A DNA stretch of 14,265 nt from NCBI GenBank assembly GCA_017964745.1, contig JAGCRJ010000003.1:1-14265 (forward strand). The letters are read 5' to 3'. Origin of the DNA: Lachnospiraceae bacterium (GTDB lineage: Bacteria; Bacillota; Clostridia; Lachnospirales; Lachnospiraceae). Below the pieces are notes generated by a model. It saw only the letters and a program-made list of their open reading frames with translations, was not told where the DNA came from and searched no databases. Position numbers and translations under genes: made by a program. Positions 1 through 7,797 of the stretch are shown here, in pieces; position 1 is the stretch's first letter, and each line of letters begins with the position of its first letter.

Positions 1-770
1 ACCGATGAAAGCTCCTTTAATGCCTGCGAAGTAAGATTTCCGGCATTTTCCTCATCACCTCCGATGAGTTCATGTGCCCTGCTCACGCCTTCCGCTATCT
101 TCTTGAAATTACTCATCCTCCGATAAGTATTTTCGATCTCTTCGTCTTCGCCTTCCTGCAGTGCCGCTTCTTCTATCTCTTCAAGCTCAAAGCGTGCGAG
201 GTCACATTCCCTTCCCGCAGCTCCGGTATCCTTTAACTCCTCTTCGAGCTTACATTTAAGATCACGCATCCTGCGGAAGCTCTCCGACAGTCCTTCCGCA
301 AGTACCGCCACATCCTTACCGCAGTAAAGATCGATTATCGAAAGAAGCTCCGAGCGGTGGAGAAGTGTTTCGTAATCCCTCTGTCCGTGCACATCGATGA
401 GAGCCTGCGAAAGTCTCTTCATCTCTTTAACGGCAACGTTCGAACCGTTTACCCTGCACGTGCTTTTTGTCTGTGAACAGGTTCTCTTGATTATGATACT
501 TCCGTCATCTTCCGGTTCGATATCGAGATCCCTGAGAACGGAAAGTGCGGTTTCGGATACAGAATCAAAGACCAGCTCGACAGATGCGTTTTCCGCACCC
601 TTTCTGATCATTGAGGTATCGAATCTCGAGCCCAGTGCCATAAGCACGGAACCCATAAGAAGGCTTTTTCCGGCACCGGTCTCACCGGTAAGGATATTAA
701 GTCCCTCGGAAAAATCTATATCGGCATCTTCTATGAGAGCCAGATTTTTAACATGAAGATTTTTAAGCAT
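1..770 (-). CDS. recN: DNA repair ATPase RecN, N-terminal part (cut by window edge)
   Basis: RecN is an SMC-like ATPase that acts in the cytoplasm early in double-strand-break repair. About 256 N-terminal residues are present; the rest lies beyond base 1. Translation from the ATG at 770 gives a start typical of RecN (MLKNLHVKNLALIED), a Walker A motif GETGAGKS at residues 29-36, and the LIDVHGQ Q-loop region at residues 124-130. From about residue 150 the sequence turns into a charged helical stretch, including a conserved-looking EEIEEAALQEGEDEE segment, consistent with the start of the RecN coiled coil. The start is supported by a strong GGAGG five bases upstream. It lies 35 nt after the argR stop and is the last gene of the operon seen here. 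The recN-next-to-argR order matches B. subtilis ahrC-recN. The frame is open to the window edge with no sign of damage. Confidence 0.95.
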   Translation of the reverse strand, partial: MLKNLHVKNLALIEDADIDFSEGLNILTGETGAGKSLLMGSVLMALGSRFDTSMIRKGAENASVELVFDSVSETALSVLRDLDIEPEDDGSIIIKRTCSQTKSTCRVNGSNVAVKEMKRLSQALIDVHGQRDYETLLHRSELLSIIDLYCGKDVAVLAEGLSESFRRMRDLKCKLEEELKDTGAAGRECDLARFELEEIEEAALQEGEDEEIENTYRRMSNFKKIAEGVSRAHELIGGDEENAGNLTSQALKELSS

Positions 771-778
771 TTGTTCCT

Positions 779-796
779 CCGCCTTTTTACGGGCGG
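779..796 (-). promoter_or_regulatory. Small hairpin overlapping the recN Shine-Dalgarno
   Basis: On the minus strand the argR-recN spacer contains CCGCC, an 8-base loop (CGTAAAAA) and GGCGG. This gives a five-bp all-GC stem whose 3' arm shares its last bases with the recN Shine-Dalgarno GGAGG. Folding would partly hide the ribosome-binding site, while ribosomes finishing argR 10 nt upstream could open it. The inverted repeat is seen in the sequence; a regulatory role is inference. There is no U-tract, so it is not an intrinsic terminator. Confidence 0.35.
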
Positions 797-805
797 TCGA
801 AGGTA

Positions 806-1267
806 TCAGGGATTCACAATATCCTTGATCTTGGTCATGAGTTCGTCAGCCTTATCCGCATAGCGTACGGCGATCATTACGGTATCGTCTCCGGCGATAC
901 ATCCGGAAACCTCTTCAAGATGCATAGCATCTATCGCGGCAGCCACAGCCATAGCCATTCCCGCAACGGTCCTTAAGACAAGAATTCTTTCAGCCTTGTC
1001 CATTGCAACAAATCCGTCCCTGAGAACTCTGGAATACTTTTCCTCCATCGCCCCGGAACCGGACATGATACGCACGTATTTCAGGCCGTTTTTGTCGGAA
1101 GGCATCTTGGACAGGGACAGTTCACGGATGTCCCTGCTGACGGTTGCCTGTGTGGCCTTGAAGCCTTCCTTTTCAAGAAGTTCGCAGAGTTCTTCCTGAG
1201 TGGCTATATCGTTCTTTTCTATGAGAGTTAATATCGCTCTCTGTCTGGCATCCTTTTTAAGCATCAT
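806..1267 (-). CDS. argR: Arginine repressor ArgR/AhrC
   Basis: Hexameric, arginine-responsive DNA-binding regulator of arginine biosynthesis and catabolism. The protein is 153 aa, the usual family length. The N-terminal winged helix-turn-helix carries the recognition segment ATQATVSRDIREL at residues 38-50, nearly identical to that of AhrC. The C-terminal oligomerisation and ligand domain ends in the hallmark IAGDDTV (residues 124-130), whose Asp pair binds arginine in the family. The usual GxAQ motif of the ligand pocket reads GMAM here (residues 103-106), so the conserved Gln is Met (see findings). There are two adjacent ATGs, at 1267 and 1264; the first overlaps the nadK stop as ATGA, with GGGAG upstream inside the nadK end, so translational coupling is likely. 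No ARG-box operator was recognised in the window. Confidence 0.95.
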   Translation of the reverse strand: MMLKKDARQRAILTLIEKNDIATQEELCELLEKEGFKATQATVSRDIRELSLSKMPSDKNGLKYVRIMSGSGAMEEKYSRVLRDGFVAMDKAERILVLRTVAGMAMAVAAAIDAMHLEEVSGCIAGDDTVMIAVRYADKADELMTKIKDIVNP

Positions 1268-2115
1268 TCATCTCCCATCTTGTTGTGGAGATTCTCGAGG
1301 AAGCTCAGGTTATTGAGTATGATGAATTCGGTAGATTTCTCGGACTTTCTGATCTTAATGACATCACCCTTTTGGAGCAGTGTCCTGACCTGTCCGTCAA
1401 AGGAAAACTCTATCTGTCTCTCGGCCCACATTCCGTCCTCAGGCACTCTTACTTCTATGCAGTCGTCGGAAGAAAGAATGAGTGATGCACGGTTGAGCGA
1501 ATGGGAACAGATGGAAGTAAGGACCATGACCTCAGCGTTATGTTCGACGATGGGGCCTCCCGCTGAGAGGTTATATCCCGATGATCCCGTGGGAGTTGTG
1601 ATTATTATTCCGTCTCCCTTATATTCATGCAGGAACTGACCGTTGATGTATACGGGAAGATTGATCATGTTCATTCCGCCGTAACGGGTTATGACGATAT
1701 CGTTGAGTGAGCGGCCGTTAAATACTTCACCGTTCTTTCTTACGATCTCACCGCGAAGCATCATTCTCTTCTGTGTGAGGAAGTCACCCATATAGATGCG
1801 GTTAAGGCTGTCCTCGAGCTTATCGGGTTCTATCTCGGTCAGGAATCCGAGTCTTCCGAGATTGACACCGACAATGGGAACATCGAGCTTCCATGCTTCC
1901 CTTGCTGCCTGGAGCACGGTTCCGTCACCGCCGAGAACGAGAATGCAGTCATAGCCGGGATGGTCTATCTCGGCATCAAGATCTTCCGTTCTCTTTTTAT
2001 CCGAGATGAGCACATCATATGCCACACCCTTGGACTTGAAGAAATCGGAAACTCTCTTTGTGATCTTTCCATTCGGATCCTTAAATTGATTTGTGTAGAT
2101 CAGAACTCTTTTCAT
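1264..2115 (-). CDS. nadK: NAD kinase
   Basis: Cytoplasmic ATP-dependent kinase that phosphorylates NAD to NADP. The protein is 283 aa from the ATG at 2115. It shows the GGDGT motif (residues 62-66), the NE/ND position as LND (137-139), and the glycine-rich conserved region from GDGIIITTPTGSSG (167-180) through LSAGGPI, all standard for NAD kinases. The frame stays open for 18 more codons upstream, but those codons lie inside tlyA in another frame. The ATG at 2115 has GGAG eight bases upstream and overlaps the tlyA stop as ATGA. It is followed immediately by argR, again as ATGA. Position between tlyA and argR is the usual one in Clostridia. NADP(H) fits the NADPH demand of the MEP pathway that dxs begins, but no direct link is shown. 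Confidence 0.96.
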   Translation of the reverse strand: MKRVLIYTNQFKDPNGKITKRVSDFFKSKGVAYDVLISDKKRTEDLDAEIDHPGYDCILVLGGDGTVLQAAREAWKLDVPIVGVNLGRLGFLTEIEPDKLEDSLNRIYMGDFLTQKRMMLRGEIVRKNGEVFNGRSLNDIVITRYGGMNMINLPVYINGQFLHEYKGDGIIITTPTGSSGYNLSAGGPIVEHNAEVMVLTSICSHSLNRASLILSSDDCIEVRVPEDGMWAERQIEFSFDGQVRTLLQKGDVIKIRKSEKSTEFIILNNLSFLENLHNKMGDE

Positions 2116-3002
2116 TTCGCAAGCTCCGTATGTGACATGCCCGCAAGGTGTGCGATCCTGTTCTTCCATGCTTCATCGGAAGCAAGAACCCTTCCCTCAC
2201 CGTTTGCTGTTTCAAAGCTTTCTATTGCTTCCTTTTCGTTCATCGAAAGGATCTCTTCGGATATCTCTTCCTTTTTGATAAGGTTCATCAGATATTCGAT
2301 ATTCCCCTCAGGTCCCTTAATGGGTGAAAAGTCTATTCCGAGAACTTCAAATCCCACATAGTCCGCAAAGCTTATCGTGCGGGCGATCACTTCTTCGTGA
2401 ACGGTTATGTCCCTTACGACACCGTTCTTTCCCACTTTGCCCTTGCCCGCTTCAAACTGCGGCTTGATAAGTGCAACGATCCTTCCGTCATCCTTAAGAA
2501 GATTTCTTGCGGGAATAAGGATCTTATCAAGTGAGATAAATGATACATCCACACTGGCAAAATCTATTTTCTCCGGAATATCCTCCGGAGTAAGAAATCT
2601 GAAATTGGTCTGCTCCATCACAACGACCCTGTCGTCATTCCTGAGCTTCCAGTCAAGCTGTCCTTTTCCGACATCAACGGAATAAACCTTAGAAGCGCCG
2701 CTCTGAAGCATGCAGTCCGTAAAGCCTCCGGTCGATGAACCGATATCCATACAGACCTTGCCCGTAAGATCGAACCCCCAGACCTGCATCGCCTTCTCAA
2801 GCTTGAAGCCTCCGCGGCTTACATATTTGAGCTGCTTGGATCTGACCTCGATATTAACTTTTTCCGGATCAAAGGAGGTACCGGGCTTGTCTTCCTTCTG
2901 GCCGTCGACATATACTTCACCGGCCATGATGAGCGCTTTGGCTTTTTCCCTGGAAGGAGCCAGTCCCTTTTCCGTAAGGATCAGGTCAAGTCTTTCTTTC
3001 AT
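2112..3002 (-). CDS. tlyA: TlyA family S4-domain / FtsJ-like RNA 2'-O-methyltransferase
   Basis: Predicted SAM-dependent rRNA ribose methyltransferase of the TlyA (haemolysin-A-like, B. subtilis YqxC) family. The protein is 296 aa, somewhat longer than the roughly 270-280 usual, with the extra length in a charged C-terminal tail after about residue 250. Residues 1-60 form an S4 RNA-binding domain (LDLILTEKGLAPSREKAKAL, then EVYVDG). Residues 62-71 read SRGGFKLEKA, motif I is DIGSSTGGFTDC (86-97), and DVSFISL (152-158) and LIKPQFEAGK (178-187) follow. The chosen ATG at 3002 is one nt after the dxs stop and has GGGA seven bases upstream; the longer open frame to 3059 runs into dxs and is rejected. 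TlyA of mycobacteria methylates 16S and 23S rRNA; Bacillota members may be limited to 16S, so exact targets here are unknown. Confidence 0.93.
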   Translation of the reverse strand: MKERLDLILTEKGLAPSREKAKALIMAGEVYVDGQKEDKPGTSFDPEKVNIEVRSKQLKYVSRGGFKLEKAMQVWGFDLTGKVCMDIGSSTGGFTDCMLQSGASKVYSVDVGKGQLDWKLRNDDRVVVMEQTNFRFLTPEDIPEKIDFASVDVSFISLDKILIPARNLLKDDGRIVALIKPQFEAGKGKVGKNGVVRDITVHEEVIARTISFADYVGFEVLGIDFSPIKGPEGNIEYLMNLIKKEEISEEILSMNEKEAIESFETANGEGRVLASDEAWKNRIAHLAGMSHTELAK

Positions 3003-3003
3003 A

Positions 3004-4872
3004 TCACAGTCCCATGGAAAGCTTTGATCTGATCGATCCCGCGATTCCCTCCGGATCAAGTCCGAGTTCTTCGCGGAGCTTGTCTACGCTTCCCTGATGT
3101 ATGAATCTGTCGGGTATTCCGAGACAGAGTACTTCTTTCTCTATTCCTTCGGATGCGAGGCATTCAAGAACCTGTGATCCGAAGCCGCCTATCAGAGCAT
3201 TGTCCTCGATCGTAACGATAAGCGAATGAGTTCTTGCGCATTCGATGATCATATCCTTATCGAGAGGCTTTACGAATCTTGCATTGACAAGACTTACGTG
3301 AGTGCCTTCCTCCTTAAGGATTTCCCTTGCCTTCTCGGCATTTTCCATCATGCCTCCGAGAGCAATGATGCATACGCCGTCCTCTTTGTATATCCACTCG
3401 CTCTTTCCGAGTGTGACAGGCTCCCTGTATTCCTGGAGTCCCGTATATGCGCATCCCCTCGGATATCTGACAGCCACAGGTCCGTCGCATGCCACGGCAA
3501 ACTTGAGCATATCCGAAAGCTCCCATTTATTCTTGGGCGAACAGACTGTCATTCCGGGCATCTGGGAAAGGTATGAAAGATCGAACACACCCTGATGTGT
3601 CTCTCCGTCTGCACCTACAAGTCCCGCCCTGTCTATCGCAAATACCACGTGAAGGTTCTGGAGGCACACATCCTCTATCACCTGATCGTAAGCCCTTTGA
3701 AGGAATGATGAGTATACGGCAACAACAGGCTTGTATCCGCCCTTTGCAAGTCCGGCCGCAAAGGTCACCGCATGCTGCTCAGCGATTCCGACATCAAAGA
3801 ATCTTTCGGGATATTTATTCCTGAATCTCTTGAGTCCACATCCTTCGGCCATTGCCGCGGTTATCGCAACTATCTTCTCATCCTTTTCACCGAGCTTGCA
3901 CATAACGGTCGAGAAGATGTCCGTCCATCCTGCCACGGTCCTGGGATGAAGAGGAACTCCGTTTGTTATGTCGAAGGGTTCCGTTCCGTGGAATCTTGCC
4001 GGATGCTTTTCGGCAGGTGCGAAGCCCTTTCCCTTCTTGGTAAGCACATGGATGAGAACGCATCTCTTGAATCTTCTGGCTTCCCTGATGGCATTTCTCA
4101 TCGCCTTGATGTTATGTCCGTCAACGGGTCCGAGATACACTATGCCCATTTCCTCGAAGAGCATTCCGGCGGGAACCATGAGGGATTTGAAGCTGTTCTT
4201 GGCACGTCTTATCTTACCGACCAGTTCGGCACCGTAGGGCTTGTCGATAATGCTCTTATAGACACTTTCCTTAAGTCCGAGGTAGCCGTTTGATGTACGG
4301 ATCGAATTCAGGTATTTCGGAATGCCGCCGACATTTTCCGAAATGGACATGTTGTTGTCGTTAAGTATGATTATGAAATTGGAGTCTGTTCTTCCGGCAT
4401 TGTTGAGCGCTTCAAAAGCAAGACCGCCCGTGAGCGATCCGTCACCGATAACGGAAACGATCGTCTCGTCTCCGCCTCTCAGATCCCTTGCGCATACCAT
4501 TCCGAGACCCGCGGATATGGAGGTGGAACTGTGACCGGTATCAAAGGTATCACAGTCACTTTCGTTGGCTTTGGGAAAGCCGCTCATGCCTCCGTATTTA
4601 CGCAGGTTGTCAAAGCCCTCTTTTCTTCCCGTCAGGATCTTGTGGGTATAAGCCTGATGGCCGACATCCCAGATGATCTTATCCTTCGGAAGGTCAAGTT
4701 CAAGGTGAAGGGCCATCGTAAGCTCAACGACTCCGAGATTGGCTCCGAGATGACCGCCGGTCTTTGAGACCTTGTCGATCAGGAATTCCCTTATCTCAGA
4801 AGCGAGGGTTCCGAGCTGCTCTTCTTCTATGTTTTTTATATCACCGGTTCCGTTAATTCTGTCTAGGATCAT
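3004..4872 (-). CDS. dxs: 1-deoxy-D-xylulose-5-phosphate synthase
   Basis: Thiamine-diphosphate enzyme that condenses pyruvate and glyceraldehyde 3-phosphate to DXP, the first step of the MEP isoprenoid pathway. The protein is 622 aa, full length. Visible motifs are SKTGGHLGANLGVVEL (residues 36-51, with the conserved substrate-site His41), WDVGHQAYTHKILTGR (68-83), the ThDP/Mg motif GDGSLTGG (143-150) with NDNNMSIS (171-178), GPVDGHN (248-254), and the transketolase-type GIAEQHAVTFAAGLA with catalytic Glu365. The start is two nt after the ispA stop (TAA TA ATG). The nearest Shine-Dalgarno-like GGAAG is rather far (12 nt), so translation may depend on coupling to ispA. It sits beside ispA, so precursor and prenyl-chain synthesis are co-expressed. 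Confidence 0.97.
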   Translation of the reverse strand: MILDRINGTGDIKNIEEEQLGTLASEIREFLIDKVSKTGGHLGANLGVVELTMALHLELDLPKDKIIWDVGHQAYTHKILTGRKEGFDNLRKYGGMSGFPKANESDCDTFDTGHSSTSISAGLGMVCARDLRGGDETIVSVIGDGSLTGGLAFEALNNAGRTDSNFIIILNDNNMSISENVGGIPKYLNSIRTSNGYLGLKESVYKSIIDKPYGAELVGKIRRAKNSFKSLMVPAGMLFEEMGIVYLGPVDGHNIKAMRNAIREARRFKRCVLIHVLTKKGKGFAPAEKHPARFHGTEPFDITNGVPLHPRTVAGWTDIFSTVMCKLGEKDEKIVAITAAMAEGCGLKRFRNKYPERFFDVGIAEQHAVTFAAGLAKGGYKPVVAVYSSFLQRAYDQVIEDVCLQNLHVVFAIDRAGLVGADGETHQGVFDLSYLSQMPGMTVCSPKNKWELSDMLKFAVACDGPVAVRYPRGCAYTGLQEYREPVTLGKSEWIYKEDGVCIIALGGMMENAEKAREILKEEGTHVSLVNARFVKPLDKDMIIECARTHSLIVTIEDNALIGGFGSQVLECLASEGIEKEVLCLGIPDRFIHQGSVDKLREELGLDPEGIAGSIRSKLSMGL

Positions 4873-4874
4873 TA

Positions 4875-5825
4875 TTACTTGCGTCTTCCGAGGAGCGATA
4901 AGATAAGCTCCTCCATAAATTCATGATCGCCGGGAAGTCCCTCGAGAAGGGAAAGTGCTTCCTCGGTCAGTTTCTTTTCGTCGGCTTCGGACTGTTCAAT
5001 CCCGTGAAGAGTTACATAGGTCTGCTTTCCGTCCTTTTCGTCGGATCCGACATTCTTGCCGAGTGTTTCGGTATCACCTATGACATCGAGAAGATCGTCC
5101 CTTATCTGGAAAGCGACTCCGACGTTATATCCGATCTTTTCAAGTCTTTCGATCTGTCTTTTGCCCGCACCCGCAAGCACGCCGCCTATCATAAAGCATG
5201 CCTGGATGAGCGCAGCGGTCTTGTGCTCATGGATGAATAAAAGCTCTTCCTCGGAAAGGTTAAGACTCTGCTTTTCGGCTTCCACATCGAGGCACTGTCC
5301 TCCGACCATTCCGTAGATACCGGCTTTTTCCGCAAGTATCTTAAGTGCCTTTGCACATGACTGATATCTTGAAACCTCCGTCTCGGGGCTTACCTCAAAT
5401 GCACTTCCTTCTTTTTCGATGAGGTCAAAGCTCTTAAGCGCGGTTTCATACGCATAATTCAAAAGACCGTCTCCCGCAAGAAGGGCCATTGCGTCACCGT
5501 ACTTTTTCCATGTGGTATCGCAGCCTCTTCTGAGAGTATCGTTATCGAGACAGGGAAGATCGTCATGCACGAGAGAATACGTATGTATCATCTCGATCGC
5601 AGCCATGAAGGGCTCCACATAATCATCCTGTCCCCTGAACATGCGGTAGGTCTCCTGGATGAGAAGAGGTCTTAACCTCTTGCCTCCGACGGTTACCGAA
5701 TAGTTCATTGCTTCCATTACCGAATGCTGGAATTTGTCCTCCGGATCCGGCAGGTATTTCATTACGATCTTTTCAGAGTTCTCGGTCTGTTTCTTCAGTT
5801 CTGCAACAAATTTCTTTCTGTCCAA
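4875..5825 (-). CDS. ispA: Farnesyl diphosphate synthase (short-chain trans-prenyltransferase), TTG start
   Basis: Condenses IPP with DMAPP/GPP to give farnesyl diphosphate in the cytoplasm. The protein is 316 aa from a TTG start. It shows GGKRLRP (residues 47-53), the first Asp-rich motif DDLPCLDND (88-96) preceded by IHTYSLVH as in bacterial type II FPP synthases, GGQCLD (175-180), and the second Asp-rich motif DDLLD (243-247). The reading frame is open to 5981, but the first 52 codons are xseB read in another frame. The TTG at 5825 is preceded by AAGGG eight bases away (plus GGGAG two bases away), and its N-terminus (DRKKFVAELKKQTEN) suits the family. The in-frame ATG at 5762 lacks a good Shine-Dalgarno and would shorten the first helix. 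Chain length could be C15 or C20; motif style favours C15. Confidence 0.94.
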   Translation of the reverse strand: MDRKKFVAELKKQTENSEKIVMKYLPDPEDKFQHSVMEAMNYSVTVGGKRLRPLLIQETYRMFRGQDDYVEPFMAAIEMIHTYSLVHDDLPCLDNDTLRRGCDTTWKKYGDAMALLAGDGLLNYAYETALKSFDLIEKEGSAFEVSPETEVSRYQSCAKALKILAEKAGIYGMVGGQCLDVEAEKQSLNLSEEELLFIHEHKTAALIQACFMIGGVLAGAGKRQIERLEKIGYNVGVAFQIRDDLLDVIGDTETLGKNVGSDEKDGKQTYVTLHGIEQSEADEKKLTEEALSLLEGLPGDHEFMEELILSLLGRRK

Positions 5826-5844
5826 TTCTCCCGCCCTTTTTGTT

Positions 5845-6084
5845 TCAGATCTTCTCAAGGCCCATATCGGAGCCGAGCTTAAGTACTTCCTTCTCGACCA
5901 TATCGATCTGGGAGGAACACTTTTTGATAAGATCCATACCCTTCTTATAATTCTCGAAAGCCTCTTCGAGAGGCAGATCATCCGACTGCAGTCTGGAAGT
6001 CACTTCGTCAAGCAGTTCGAAATTTTCTTCGAGTGTATTTTCTTTTTCTGCCGCATCAGGTGCGGTTTTTGCTTTTGTCGCCAT
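5845..6084 (-). CDS. xseB: Exodeoxyribonuclease VII small subunit
   Basis: Small helical subunit that binds XseA to form exonuclease VII, a single-strand-specific exonuclease working from both ends. The protein is 79 aa, the usual length. The core ENFELLDEVTSRLQSDDLPL, then EEAFENYKKGMDLIKKC, is the typical two-helix XseB signature; a short Ala/Lys-rich lead precedes it. The ATG at 6084 is chosen because AGAGG lies seven bases upstream. A TTG two codons earlier (6090) is in frame but only one base from that Shine-Dalgarno. It begins 12 nt after the xseA stop and ends 19 nt before ispA. Confidence 0.93.
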   Translation of the reverse strand: MATKAKTAPDAAEKENTLEENFELLDEVTSRLQSDDLPLEEAFENYKKGMDLIKKCSSQIDMVEKEVLKLGSDMGLEKI

Positions 6085-6096
6085 ATGCAAGCCTCT

Positions 6097-7359
6097 TTAT
6101 AAACTGTCTGTTCCGGTTACCGTCGAATGTATCTCTCCGTCGAGCACCCTTATGTTGAGAGTGTCGCCGGGCTTGACACCCGATACCGATCTTATGTTCC
6201 TGCCGCTCTCATCGGATGCGTATGAAAAGCCGCTCTTAAGTCTTCCCACAGGTGACAGGCCTTCAAGCTTTCCGATGTAATTGTCGAGTCTTCCCGATGC
6301 CCTCTTAAGCGAAAGGTCCATCAGGTGTGGAACCGACGACAGATACTTTTCAAGACTGTTATTACGCCTTTCGAGAGTCTGCCTCATCGAACCTTCGAGA
6401 CTCATGCGGTATCTTTCGAGGTCCTTTTTCTTACGCTCCAGTCTGTTTTCCGGGGACGAATACCTGACCGCGGAATAGTATTCCTTAAGCTGCGTCCTCT
6501 TATCCCTGATATTTCTCTTCATGAGGTTCGTAAGGACTTCGGGAGCATCTTCGAGAAAAGAAAGAAGGTCCCCCGTCTGCTCCGTCAGGAAAAGTGCCGC
6601 ACCCGTCGGTGTTGATTCGTAATGATCCGCAACATCGTCAGTCAGAGATCTGTCCCTGTCATGACCTATCGCGGATACGATCGGCGTTCTGCAGTCAAAT
6701 ACCGCCTGTGCTACGATCCTCTCGTTAAAGGTCCAGAGACTGTCCTTGGAACCGCCGCCCCTTGTAAGAAGAATAACATCAGGTGAGAATTCATCCATCG
6801 CAGCGATCGCCGATGCCACGCTTTCCGCAGCACCTTCGCCTTCCATGAGTGCGGGGGCGACTATGATCTGAACATACGGATCGTTCTTCTTTGCATTGGT
6901 CACTACATCACTTACGGCCGCTCCGGTGAGCGAGGTTATGATGCCGATGGTTCTCGGAAATCTCGGAATGTCCTTTTTGTACATCTCGTCAAACATTCCA
7001 AGCTCTTCGAGTTCCTTTCTCAGTTCAAGGAGCGCTCTCATGCGCGCACCCTCTCCCGATTCGGAAACCCTCTCAAATACAAAAGAAAGCCCGAACTGTT
7101 GATGATAATTCAGGCTCCCGTAAAGTGTGACATGCGCGCCTTCCCGAATGATCTGTTTGTATTCGTAGGTGCACTTGCTTGCGAACATCATGCATTTGAT
7201 GATCGCTTTTTCATCCTTGAGTTCAAAATAGATGTGCCCGTTTCGGTTAGGCCCGTTATATCCTACGATCTCGCCTTCAATCTCTATCTTACTGAGAGCA
7301 GATGAAAGTCTGATCGCGTTATTCAGATTCTGTACTAATTCAGATACGCTGTATGCCAT
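6097..7359 (-). CDS. xseA: Exodeoxyribonuclease VII large subunit
   Basis: Catalytic subunit of exonuclease VII. The protein is 420 aa, normal for Bacillota. Residues 1-100 form the OB-fold ssDNA-binding domain (IEIEGEIVGYNGPNRNGHIY, YGSLNYHQQFGLSFVFERV). The nuclease domain follows with FPRTIGIITSLTGAAVSD (134-151), LLTRGGGSKDSLWTFNE (197-213) and IVSAIGHDRD (227-236). The four residues I recall as essential in E. coli XseA (an Asp, an Arg of RGGGS, a His and an Asp of GHxxD) are present as D151, R200, H233 and D236, although the usual GHETD reads GHDRD. The C-terminal part is a charged helical region, ending with a PGDTLNIRVLDGEI segment typical of the family. The start ATG overlaps the nusB stop as TAATG. 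Confidence 0.96.
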   Translation of the reverse strand: MAYSVSELVQNLNNAIRLSSALSKIEIEGEIVGYNGPNRNGHIYFELKDEKAIIKCMMFASKCTYEYKQIIREGAHVTLYGSLNYHQQFGLSFVFERVSESGEGARMRALLELRKELEELGMFDEMYKKDIPRFPRTIGIITSLTGAAVSDVVTNAKKNDPYVQIIVAPALMEGEGAAESVASAIAAMDEFSPDVILLTRGGGSKDSLWTFNERIVAQAVFDCRTPIVSAIGHDRDRSLTDDVADHYESTPTGAALFLTEQTGDLLSFLEDAPEVLTNLMKRNIRDKRTQLKEYYSAVRYSSPENRLERKKKDLERYRMSLEGSMRQTLERRNNSLEKYLSSVPHLMDLSLKRASGRLDNYIGKLEGLSPVGRLKSGFSYASDESGRNIRSVSGVKPGDTLNIRVLDGEIHSTVTGTDSL

Positions 7360-7796
7360 TAAGCAGATTCGTCCCTGACCTTGGTGAGAATGGCATTTAC
7401 GAACGCACCGCCCGTATTGTCTCCGTACGTCTTGGCAATCTCTACGGCTTCGTTCATTGCGACATTCTCGGGAATATCATCATCATAGAGCATTTCATAG
7501 ATGCCGAGCCTGAGTGCGGAAAGCTCTGCCTTTCCCATACGGCTCCTGGTCCAGCCTACCGCAGCCTTATCTATCGCCGCATCTATCTCCGGAAGTTTTT
7601 CCTTTACGGCCCTGAACTTTCCGACGATATATTCGAGATCCTCGGGGAGATATCCCTCTTCCCCGGCGAATTCCTCGAAGCTTTTTATCTGGTCATCAAG
7701 CTCGTTTTCCGGATAAAATTCAATGCGGAACACAAGTCCGAAGACCTTGTCCCGCAGTTTATGTCTTGTCATGTTCTTTTTATCGCTTACTTCCAC
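7359..7796 (-). CDS. nusB: Transcription antitermination factor NusB
   Basis: All-helical RNA-binding factor that acts with NusE (S10) in rRNA antitermination. The protein is 145 aa from a GTG at 7796, slightly longer than the usual 130-140. Family segments are RHKLRDKVFGLVF (residues 11-23), GWTRSRMGKAELSALRLGIY (81-100), and NVAMNEAVEIAKTYG then GAFVNAIL (111-137), which matches the NusB C-terminal helices. The start is uncertain. The GTG is one nt after the upstream gene's stop, in a run of coupled genes. An ATG at 7772 (eight codons in) would give a more usual N-terminus but has only a distant GGAAG. No folD follows, unlike in B. subtilis. Confidence 0.92.
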   Translation of the reverse strand: MEVSDKKNMTRHKLRDKVFGLVFRIEFYPENELDDQIKSFEEFAGEEGYLPEDLEYIVGKFRAVKEKLPEIDAAIDKAAVGWTRSRMGKAELSALRLGIYEMLYDDDIPENVAMNEAVEIAKTYGDNTGGAFVNAILTKVRDESA

Positions 7797-7797
7797 G

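Noticed and set aside
3003..3059. Upstream extension of the tlyA reading frame
   Set aside because: It overlaps the dxs end. The S4 domain starts at MKERLDLIL from 3002, which has a Shine-Dalgarno.
3772..4293. 173-codon plus-strand open frame inside dxs
   Set aside because: Antisense shadow of dxs with no ribosome-binding site or recognisable motif.
5826..5981. Upstream extension of the ispA reading frame (52 codons)
   Set aside because: It overlaps xseB in another frame, its residues are Arg/Ser-rich and unlike prenyltransferases, and the TTG at 5825 has a proper Shine-Dalgarno and family-like N-terminus.
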